Positions 31,039 to 37,929 of a stretch of 45,056 nucleotides of DNA are shown here, in pieces. Position 1 is the stretch's first letter. Each line of letters starts with the position of its first letter. The stretch comes from CBIFVZ01 sp966185765 (GTDB lineage Bacteria > Pseudomonadota > Gammaproteobacteria > Enterobacterales > Enterobacteriaceae). The stretch is taken from assembly GCA_966185765.1 (NCBI GenBank), contig CBIFVZ010000024.1, forward strand, positions 1 to 45,056. The letters are read 5' to 3'. The notes beneath the pieces were generated by a model, which saw only the letters and a list, made by a program, of their open reading frames with translations, was not told where the DNA came from and ran no database searches. The position numbers were made by a program, and so were the translations under genes.

Positions 31039-31679
31039 CCAACAAGAACAGCTATCAGGTTCTGATTGTGGATGACCATCCGCTGATGCGACGCGGTATC
31101 CGCCAGCTGCTGGAAACACAGGAGATGTTCGACGTCGTCGGTGAAGCCAGCAGTGGCGCTGAAGCCATCAGCCTTGCCAACCGTCTGGAGCCAGACCTGA
31201 TTTTGCTGGATCTGAACATGAAGGGACTCAGCGGGCTGGATACACTGCACGCCCTGCGCCGTGACGGCATCAGCTCGCGGGTGATTGTGCTCACCGTCTC
31301 CGACGCCCCGACGGATATTTATGCGCTGGTGGACGCCGGTGCCGACGGCTATTTGCTTAAAGACAGCGACCCGGAAATGCTGCTGGAAAACATTCTGCAG
31401 GGTGCGATTCGCGGCGGTGCATTCAGTGAGCAGGTAAAAGCCCACCTGGAAAACAGACAGGGCAATGAAGCGCACAACTCACCGTTTGCCACCCTCACTG
31501 AACGCGAGCTGGATGTGTTACAAGAAGTGGCACGCGGACTGTCTAATAAACAGATTGCCTCTGTGCTGCATATTTCTGAAGAAACCGTCAAAGTCCATAT
31601 CCGCAACCTGTTGCGCAAGCTTAACGTGCGCTCACGTGTCGCCGCTACAGTGCTGTTCCTCGAAACTCGCGGCCTGTAA
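31035..31679 (+). CDS. narP: Nitrate/nitrite response regulator NarP
   Basis: The 214-residue product has an N-terminal receiver (acidic pair in VDDHPLMRRG, phospho-acceptor Asp59 in ILLDLNMKGLSGLD, VLTVSDAP) and a C-terminal LuxR/FixJ helix-turn-helix (LTERELDVLQEVARGLSNKQIASVL). It is closer to NarP than to NarL: length, LNMKGLSGLDTL, DAGADGYLLKDSDPE and the RNLLRKLNVRSRVAATVLFL end agree with E. coli NarP. It starts inside the narQ stop (ATGA), so kinase and regulator are translationally coupled, unlike E. coli where narP lies elsewhere. Probable targets next door are nap and aegA. Confidence 0.96.
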   Translation: MTNKNSYQVLIVDDHPLMRRGIRQLLETQEMFDVVGEASSGAEAISLANRLEPDLILLDLNMKGLSGLDTLHALRRDGISSRVIVLTVSDAPTDIYALVDAGADGYLLKDSDPEMLLENILQGAIRGGAFSEQVKAHLENRQGNEAHNSPFATLTERELDVLQEVARGLSNKQIASVLHISEETVKVHIRNLLRKLNVRSRVAATVLFLETRGL

Positions 31680-31688
31680 TTTCCTTAC

Positions 31689-31708
31689 GCAGGCCGCATC
31701 AGGCCTGC
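31689..31708 (+). terminator. Weak hairpin after narP
   Basis: GCAGGCC (31689-31695) pairs with GGCCTGC (31702-31708) 10 bases after the narP stop. AAAACTG, not a T-run, follows, so termination may be incomplete. Confidence 0.4.
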
Positions 31709-31739
31709 AAAACTGAAGGTTGTTTTACAATTTCTCCTC

Positions 31740-31757
31740 ATTTCCTCCACGATTGCG
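31740..31757 (+). promoter_or_regulatory. BaeR-like box upstream of acrD
   Basis: ATTTCCTCCACGATTGCG agrees at 13 of 18 positions with the BaeR consensus I recall (TTTTTCTCCATDATTGGC). It lies about 75 bases before the acrD start. acrD is a BaeSR target in E. coli and Salmonella, which supports the call. Confidence 0.55.
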
Positions 31758-31829
31758 CCAGGGGAAACGGATACAGTTGCGGTGGCTACTGATAATTACG
31801 CGTTGACGCGCTCATGAGGTCTTTATTGC

Positions 31830-34800
31830 ATGGCGAATTTTTTTATTGATCGCCCTATTTTCGCGTGGGTAATAGCAATACTGCTGTGCCTGACCGGTAC
31901 ACTGGCGATATTTTCGCTTTCTGTTGAGCAATACCCGGACCTCGCGCCGCCCAATGTGCGTATTACTGCCACCTATCCTGGTGCCTCCGCGCAAACGCTG
32001 GAAAACACGGTCACTCAGGTTATCGAGCAAAATATGACCGGGCTTGATAACCTGATGTATATCTCTTCCCAGAGCAGTAACATTGGCCGCGTTACCATTA
32101 CGCTAAGCTTTCAGGCAGGCACCGATCCCGATGAAGCTGTGCAGCAGGTGCAAAACCAACTTCAGTCGGCCATGCGACGCTTGCCCCAGTCGGTGCAGAA
32201 TCAGGGCGTAACGGTACGTAAAACCGGGGACACCAATATTCTGATGATTGCCTTTGTCTCCACCGACGGCAGCATGGACAAGCAGGATATTGCCGACTAC
32301 GTCGCCAGTAACATTCAGGACCCCATGAGCCGCGTGAACGGCGTAGGCGATGTTGATGCCTATGGTTCGCCCTATTCCATGCGAATCTGGCTCGACCCGG
32401 ACAAACTCAACAGCTACCAGCTCACCACCCAGGACGTGGTCAACGCCATTTCGTCGCAAAACAGCCAGGTCTCCGTGGGCCAACTTGGCGGCACGCCGTC
32501 AGTTGAGACGCAGGCGCTCAACGCCACCATCAACGCCCAGTCAATGCTCGAAACGCCAGAGCAATTCCGTGCCATTACCCTGCGCGTTAATCAGGACGGT
32601 TCGCTCGTCACGCTTGCTGACGTTGCTAAAGTGGAGATAGGTGCAGAAAGTTACGAGTATCTCAGCCGCTACAACGGCATGGCGGCCTCCGGCCTTGGCA
32701 TCAAACTTGCGTCCGGCGCCAATGAAATGGAGACCGCGAAACTGGCACTGGAACGCCTTGACGAACTGTCACAGTATTTCCCGCACGGTCTGGAGTACCG
32801 CGTCGCCTATGAAACATCGTCGTTTGTAAAATCCTCTATCACCGATGTGGTCAAAACCCTGATTGAAGCGGTGATTCTGGTGTTTGCGGTGATGTTTCTG
32901 TTCCTGCAAAACTTTCGTGCAACACTCATCCCGACCATTGCCGTGCCGGTGGTGTTACTCGGCACCTTCGCTGTCTTGTGGCTATTCGGCTACAGCATTA
33001 ATACGCTTACGATGTTTGCAATGGTCCTTGCCATCGGTCTGCTGGTGGATGACGCCATTGTGGTGGTCGAAAACGTTGAGCGCATCATGAGCGAGGAAGG
33101 CCTGTCACCCCGTGCCGCTACGCGCAAATCGATGGGGCAAATCCAGGGGGCGCTGGTAGGGATAACGATGGTGCTGTCCGCCGTGTTTGTGCCGATGGCG
33201 TTTTTTGGCGGTACCACTGGCGCCATTTACCGCCAGTTTTCAATCACTATTGTAGCGGCTATGGTGCTGTCTGTGCTGGTCGCCCTTATTCTTACACCAG
33301 CGCTGTGTGCCACCCTGCTCAAGCCGCTGAAAAAAGGCGAACATCACGGCCAGCACGGCTTTTTTGGCTGGTTCAACCGCACGTTTAATCGCTATACGCT
33401 GCGCTATGAGGCCGGTGTAGCCGGTATTTTGCAGCGTTCACTGCGCTGGATGTTGATTTACGTACTGCTGCTCGGCGGCATGGTGTTTTTGTTTCTGCGC
33501 CTGCCGACCTCGTTTTTGCCGCAGGAAGACCGTGGCGTATTTACCACCTCAATACAGCTCCCACCGGGTTCCACGCAACAGCAGACGTTGAAGGTTGTAC
33601 AGCAAGCTGAGCAGTACTTTTTAACTGAGGAAAAAGACAACGTGCGCTCGGTCTTTGCCACCATCGGCTCAGGGCCTGGCGGTAACGGTCAAAACGTGGC
33701 GCGCATGTTTGTACGCCTGAAAGACTGGTCAGAGCGTGATGCCACCACCGGTACCTCATTTGCCATTATTGAACGCGCAACGAAGGCGTTTAACAACATC
33801 AAAGAAGCGCGGGTAACGGCCAGCAGCCCGCCAGCTATTAGCGGGCTTGGCAACTCAGCCGGGTTTGATATGGAGCTTCAGGATCACGCGGGTCGGGGCC
33901 ATGATGCCCTGATGCAGGCGCGTGACACACTGTTATCACTGGCACAAAACAATCCAAACCTGACGCGCGTGCGCCACAACGGTCTTGATGACAGCCCACA
34001 GCTGCAAATCGATATTGACCAGCGTAAGGCTCAGGCAATGGGCGTCGCGGTGGAGGATATCAACAACACACTGCAAACTGCCTGGGGCTCCAGCTATGTG
34101 AACGACTTTATGGACCGCGGGCGCGTAAAAAAAGTGTACGTACAGTCTCAGGCGACATCCCGTATGCTGCCGCAGGACATTAATAAATGGTATGTACGCA
34201 ACAACGCCGGTGCGATGGTGCCCTTCTCGGCCTTCGCCACCTCACGCTGGGTTACCGGCTCGCCCCGCCTTGAGCGCTACAACGGCTACGCAGCACTGCA
34301 GATTGTGGGTGAAGCTGCACCAGGCGTAAGTACCGGAACCGCGATGAACATTATGGAAAGTCTGGTCAAACAGTTACCCGGAGGGTTTGGCCTTGAGTGG
34401 ACAGGTATGTCCTACCAGGAACGCCTGTCTGGCTCACAGGCACCGGCATTGTATGCGGTATCACTGCTGGTGGTGTTCCTGTGCCTGGCGGCGCTGTATG
34501 AAAGCTGGTCGGTGCCGTTCTCAGTGATGCTTGTGGTGCCGCTCGGGGTTATTGGTGCGCTGATTGCCACCTGGGCGCGCGGGCTGGAAAACGATGTTTA
34601 TTTCCAGGTCGGGCTGCTGACGGTTGTCGGCCTGTCGGCGAAAAACGCCATACTGATTGTGGAGTTTGCCAACGATCTCAACGCCCGGGGTCAGGACCTG
34701 CTGGCGGCTACACTGGAGGCCTGTCGCCAGCGTCTGCGCCCTATTCTGATGACATCACTGGCCTTTATCTTCGGCGTGCTGCCGATGACCATCAGCAGCG

Positions 34801-34946
34801 GCGCAGGCTCCGGCAGCCAGCACGCGGTTGGCACCGGTGTAATGGGAGGCATGATCTCGGCCACCGTGCTTGCCATTTTCTTTGTGCCGCTGTTCTTTGT
34901 GCTGGTTCGCCGCCGCTTCCCGCTCCAGGAACCGCCGCAGGATTAA
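31830..34946 (+). CDS. acrD: RND multidrug efflux pump AcrD
   Basis: AcrD is the inner-membrane proton-driven pump that exports aminoglycosides and other hydrophilic drugs through TolC with AcrA. The 1038 residues begin MANFFIDRPIFAWVIAI and span twelve membrane helices with two large periplasmic loops. The proton-relay Asp pair lies in AIGLLVDDAIVVVENVER (about 407-408), and the TM10 lysine in GLSAKNAILIVEFANDL (about 940). It follows narQ on the same strand, as in E. coli, now with narP between; a terminator follows its stop. Confidence 0.97.
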   Translation: MANFFIDRPIFAWVIAILLCLTGTLAIFSLSVEQYPDLAPPNVRITATYPGASAQTLENTVTQVIEQNMTGLDNLMYISSQSSNIGRVTITLSFQAGTDPDEAVQQVQNQLQSAMRRLPQSVQNQGVTVRKTGDTNILMIAFVSTDGSMDKQDIADYVASNIQDPMSRVNGVGDVDAYGSPYSMRIWLDPDKLNSYQLTTQDVVNAISSQNSQVSVGQLGGTPSVETQALNATINAQSMLETPEQFRAITLRVNQDGSLVTLADVAKVEIGAESYEYLSRYNGMAASGLGIKLASGANEMETAKLALERLDELSQYFPHGLEYRVAYETSSFVKSSITDVVKTLIEAVILVFAVMFLFLQNFRATLIPTIAVPVVLLGTFAVLWLFGYSINTLTMFAMVLAIGLLVDDAIVVVENVERIMSEEGLSPRAATRKSMGQIQGALVGITMVLSAVFVPMAFFGGTTGAIYRQFSITIVAAMVLSVLVALILTPALCATLLKPLKKGEHHGQHGFFGWFNRTFNRYTLRYEAGVAGILQRSLRWMLIYVLLLGGMVFLFLRLPTSFLPQEDRGVFTTSIQLPPGSTQQQTLKVVQQAEQYFLTEEKDNVRSVFATIGSGPGGNGQNVARMFVRLKDWSERDATTGTSFAIIERATKAFNNIKEARVTASSPPAISGLGNSAGFDMELQDHAGRGHDALMQARDTLLSLAQNNPNLTRVRHNGLDDSPQLQIDIDQRKAQAMGVAVEDINNTLQTAWGSSYVNDFMDRGRVKKVYVQSQATSRMLPQDINKWYVRNNAGAMVPFSAFATSRWVTGSPRLERYNGYAALQIVGEAAPGVSTGTAMNIMESLVKQLPGGFGLEWTGMSYQERLSGSQAPALYAVSLLVVFLCLAALYESWSVPFSVMLVVPLGVIGALIATWARGLENDVYFQVGLLTVVGLSAKNAILIVEFANDLNARGQDLLAATLEACRQRLRPILMTSLAFIFGVLPMTISSGAGSGSQHAVGTGVMGGMISATVLAIFFVPLFFVLVRRRFPLQEPPQD

Positions 34947-34960
34947 GGCTTCAGCGACGA

Positions 34961-34990
34961 AAAAGGCGACCTTCTCTGGTCGCCTTTTTT
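34961..34990 (+). terminator. Terminator of acrD
   Basis: AAAAGGCGACC (34961-34971), a 6-base loop and GGTCGCCTTTT are followed by further T's. It starts 15 bases after the stop. The A-rich left arm means it could also work leftward for ypfM. Confidence 0.94.
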
Positions 34991-35035
34991 CTGGTACCGG
35001 CAGGTACCGCCACATCGCTTTTCAGAAAGGAAAGG

Positions 35036-35098
35036 TTAACGCTTAACGAGCATCTGCTCGATAAAGACCTTCCAGTTCCCCAGTTCTACATCAATCAT
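35036..35098 (-). CDS. ypfM: Small protein YpfM (20 residues)
   Basis: A short minus-strand ORF encodes MIDVELGNWKVFIEQMLVKR, which aligns with the 19-residue YpfM of E. coli (I recall MIERELGNWKDFIEVMLRK). The ribosome binding site AGAGG lies 6-7 bases upstream of the ATG. It keeps its E. coli position, between acrD and yffB and pointing toward acrD. The function is unknown; the length excludes a folded enzyme. Conservation of this tiny frame across species argues that it is translated. Confidence 0.85.
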   Translation of the reverse strand: MIDVELGNWKVFIEQMLVKR

Positions 35099-35417
35099 AA
35101 CAGCCTCTCTTATTCTTGCGCTCATTATATCGCCAACGCAGCCGCAGGTGAATGGGCGAGAGACTGAATCGTGAAAGCCGTCATTTATTTCGCGCTATTG
35201 TCGCACGTTTTGCTGTTGGCAGACGTTTGTGTACGCTGGTATGTAAGGATGTCAGACGTTTTATTGTGCTCGTCGAAAATTCATGCACTCCGTCTGCGCA
35301 AAGGTATATTAATTAAGCATTCCCGGCCCCGGTCAGGTATATTTACGCGTCAGAAAATCAACCGCCAGGAGCGTCGGAAAGGACGTTTTGAATTAGCAGC
35401 AAAGGACGAAGATAAGT
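35099..35417. promoter_or_regulatory. ypfM-yffB intergenic region
   Basis: This 319-base stretch holds the divergent promoters of ypfM and yffB. GGTATATT occurs twice (about 35304-35311 and 35335-35342) as possible -10 elements, neither with a good -35. CAGACGTTT is directly repeated near 35220 and 35252. A GTG-started frame from 35171 runs out of register into yffB and is not credible. I see no other gene. Confidence 0.35.
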
Positions 35418-35774
35418 ATGGTCATCCTGTACGGCATAAAAAATTGCGACACTGTGAAAAAGGCCCGCCGCTGGCTGGAAGAACGCGGTATTGCGCACCG
35501 CTTTCACGACTACCGCACCGACGGCCTGAGCCAGGAGATGCTGGCAGGCTTTATTGATGAGCTGGGCTGGGAGCCGCTGCTCAATACCCGTGGCACCACC
35601 TGGCGCAAGATTGATGAAGCACGTCGCGCCACGATTAATAACGCTGAAGCCGCCGCCGCGCTGATGCTGGACATGCCGGCAATTATCAAACGCCCGTTGC
35701 TCTGCGCACCGCACAAGCCTATGCTGCTGGGCTTTAGTGACAACAGCTATCAGCAGTATTTTAGTGAGGTTTAA
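35418..35774 (+). CDS. yffB: ArsC/Spx-family protein YffB
   Basis: A 118-residue thioredoxin-fold protein of the ArsC family. The N-terminal MVILYGIKNCDTVKKARRWL has the single Cys10 in the position of the arsenate reductase active-site cysteine. ArsC-type end motifs (IKRPLLCAPHKPMLLGF) follow. YffB is not a proven arsenate reductase; a glutathione-linked thiol role has been suggested. It lies 2 bases before dapE and is co-transcribed with it. Confidence 0.95.
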   Translation: MVILYGIKNCDTVKKARRWLEERGIAHRFHDYRTDGLSQEMLAGFIDELGWEPLLNTRGTTWRKIDEARRATINNAEAAAALMLDMPAIIKRPLLCAPHKPMLLGFSDNSYQQYFSEV

Positions 35775-35776
35775 GT

Positions 35777-36904
35777 ATGTCCTGCCCGGTTATTGAGCTT
35801 ACTCAACAGCTTATCCGTCGCCCCTCGCTCAGCCCAGACGACGCGGGCTGCCAGGCGCTGCTTATTGAACGTTTACGCGCCATTGGCTTTACGATTGAAC
35901 GCATGGATTTTGGCGATACCCAGAACTTCTGGGCCTGGCGTGGCGAAGGCGAAACGCTGGCCTTTGCCGGTCATACCGACGTAGTACCACCGGGTGATGC
36001 CGACCGCTGGATTAATCCGCCATTTGAACCCACCATTCGCGACGGTATGCTGTTTGGCCGTGGTGCGGCGGATATGAAAGGCTCGCTTGCCGCTATGACG
36101 GTTGCCGCAGAGCGCTTTGTGGCCCAGCACCCACATCATAAAGGCAGACTGGCATTTCTCATCACCTCTGATGAAGAAGCCAGCGCGCAGAACGGTACGG
36201 TAAAAGTGGTTGAAGCGCTGATGGCGCGCAATGAGCGCCTTGATTACTGCCTGGTCGGTGAGCCATCCAGCACCGCAGTGGTGGGTGATGTGGTGAAAAA
36301 TGGCCGCCGTGGCTCGCTCACCTGCAACCTCACCATTCACGGCGTGCAGGGCCATGTGGCCTATCCGCACCTGGCAGATAACCCGGTACACCGCGCGGCC
36401 CCCATGCTCAACGAACTGGTGAATATCACGTGGGACAACGGTAACCAGTATTTCCCGCCGACCAGCATGCAGATTGCCAACATACAGGCCGGGACCGGCA
36501 GTAACAACGTTATCCCCGGCGAGCTGTATGTGCAGTTTAACTTCCGCTTCAGCACCGAACTGACCGATGCCATGATTAAGCAGCGCGTGGTGGAACTGCT
36601 GGAGCGCCACCAGATGCGTTACACCATTGACTGGTGGCTGTCCGGCCAGCCGTTTTTGACGGCGCGCGGTAAACTGGTGGATGCGGTGAGCAATGCCGTT
36701 GAGCACTATAATGAAATTAAGCCGCAGCTGCTGACCACAGGCGGCACCTCAGACGGGCGCTTTATTGCTCGTATGGGGGCGCAGGTGGTGGAACTGGGGC
36801 CGGTTAACGCGACCATTCATAAGATTAACGAATGCGTCAACGCCGCAGATTTGCAGCTTCTGGCACGCATGTATCAACGCATTATGGAGCAGCTGGTCGC
36901 CTGA
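35777..36904 (+). CDS. dapE: Succinyl-diaminopimelate desuccinylase
   Basis: DapE releases diaminopimelate from its N-succinyl form in lysine and peptidoglycan precursor synthesis. The 375-residue M20 metallopeptidase has its di-zinc ligands in FAGHTDVVPPGD (His66 region), RGAADMKG (bridging Asp near 100), SDEEAS (catalytic and ligand Glu near 134) and the C-terminal INECVN histidine region. It is the middle gene of a yffB-dapE-ypfN run. dapA, which acts earlier in the pathway, is also in the window. Confidence 0.97.
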   Translation: MSCPVIELTQQLIRRPSLSPDDAGCQALLIERLRAIGFTIERMDFGDTQNFWAWRGEGETLAFAGHTDVVPPGDADRWINPPFEPTIRDGMLFGRGAADMKGSLAAMTVAAERFVAQHPHHKGRLAFLITSDEEASAQNGTVKVVEALMARNERLDYCLVGEPSSTAVVGDVVKNGRRGSLTCNLTIHGVQGHVAYPHLADNPVHRAAPMLNELVNITWDNGNQYFPPTSMQIANIQAGTGSNNVIPGELYVQFNFRFSTELTDAMIKQRVVELLERHQMRYTIDWWLSGQPFLTARGKLVDAVSNAVEHYNEIKPQLLTTGGTSDGRFIARMGAQVVELGPVNATIHKINECVNAADLQLLARMYQRIMEQLVA

Positions 36905-36931
36905 CCGGCACCCCACAGAGGAGGTCATGGT

Positions 36932-37123
36932 ATGGAATGGCTGGAAAAATACTGGTGGGTACTGATTCTTATTATTCTGGTCGGTATCTTTATCAACGTG
37001 ATTAAAGACCTGAACCGCGTTGACCCCAAAAAGTATCTGGATAACCGGCCTGAACTGCCGCCCCATCGTGATTTTAACGATAAATGGGACGACGAAGACG
37101 ACTGGCCGCAAAAGAAACCGTAA
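36932..37123 (+). CDS. ypfN: UPF0370 small membrane protein YpfN
   Basis: The 63-residue product has one N-terminal membrane helix (WLEKYWWVLILIILVGIFI) and a charged tail, LPPHRDFNDKWDDEDDWP, typical of UPF0370. An AGGAGG site lies 8 bases before this ATG; another ATG 5 bases upstream is out of frame. The function is unknown. It follows dapE by 27 bases and ends at a terminator. Confidence 0.94.
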   Translation: MEWLEKYWWVLILIILVGIFINVIKDLNRVDPKKYLDNRPELPPHRDFNDKWDDEDDWPQKKP

Positions 37124-37129
37124 AGCTGA

Positions 37130-37157
37130 AGCCCCTTCACACTGAAGGGGCTTTTTT
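37130..37157 (+). terminator. Terminator after ypfN
   Basis: AGCCCCTTCA (37130-37139), loop CAC and TGAAGGGGCT are followed by a T-run. It lies between ypfN and the convergent ypfH and probably ends the yffB-dapE-ypfN unit. Confidence 0.93.
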
Positions 37158-37857
37158 ACATCATAGTAATCACGTCATCTTCACCAGGCTTACCGCTCAG
37201 CGCCTCATCAAAGTAGTGCTTCGGCACGGTATAACGCAGGTGGTCGAGTACCGTCTGCATACTGCGCTCGTCAATGGCATGACCCAGGTTCTCAATCAGG
37301 TCCAGCGTGGCATCACCACCCAGCGCAAGCAGGCACTCGTGCGCAGCAACCGCGTGTGCGGCTTCCACCACACGGTCTTCATCACCGTGAACGAGATGCA
37401 GCGTCACCGTTCCCGGCACTTTTTGCGGTAATGTTGCAAAGCGGCCGTTGAATGCTACCAGCCGTGAAGCAAGTCCGGGGGCTGCCTTCACGCTCTCCAG
37501 CACCATCATAGCCCCTTGCGAGAAGCCAATCAGCGCCGTTGCGCCCGGGCGCACACCGCTGTGCTGCTGCCAGTAATTGACCTGCTCAATAAACGCAGGC
37601 ATTGCCTCATCAATACGCGCCTGACGGTTTTCTTCACTCACGCCTGCAACAGAAAACCACTCCCGACCTGGGCCGCCCGCTGGACCACTCGGGTGAGGGC
37701 CGCCGACGCTGACGATAAGCGCATCCGGAAATATCGGCGCAAACCAGCGACCTATCTCCCCCATTGAAATAGGGTTGTCACCCACGCCATGAAACAGCAG
37801 TAACAATTGCTGGGGCGGTGTAGCGGGGCTTTGAACAATAAAGTGATCGTGTAGCAT
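37156..37857 (-). CDS. ypfH: Alpha/beta hydrolase YpfH (esterase)
   Basis: A 233-residue carboxylesterase/phospholipase-type hydrolase. The nucleophile Ser is in GFSQGAMM, the oxyanion strand block in LLLFHGVGDN, the acid in HGDEDRVV and the His in ENLGHAID. I chose the ATG at 37857 (MLHDHFIVQSP), with AGGAGG upstream, to match E. coli YpfH; the frame is open to 37911. In E. coli the protein has esterase activity on short acyl esters, natural substrate unknown. It lies downstream of tmcA with a 72-base gap. Confidence 0.94.
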   Translation of the reverse strand: MLHDHFIVQSPATPPQQLLLLFHGVGDNPISMGEIGRWFAPIFPDALIVSVGGPHPSGPAGGPGREWFSVAGVSEENRQARIDEAMPAFIEQVNYWQQHSGVRPGATALIGFSQGAMMVLESVKAAPGLASRLVAFNGRFATLPQKVPGTVTLHLVHGDEDRVVEAAHAVAAHECLLALGGDATLDLIENLGHAIDERSMQTVLDHLRYTVPKHYFDEALSGKPGEDDVITMM

Positions 37858-37929
37858 GGCAGCCTCCTGTTTGATGGAGTGCAGTCTACGCCGCAGGGCG
37901 TAAATCACCACGGGGCAAAATTGATGATG

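Noticed and set aside
35171..35557. 128-residue frame starting with GTG upstream of and into yffB
   Set aside because: Its second half overlaps yffB in another register, its composition is Arg/Lys-rich as expected of a shadow, and it has no ribosome binding site or known motif.
35873..36706. 277-residue frame antisense to dapE
   Set aside because: It lies wholly within dapE with no start signals; a shadow.
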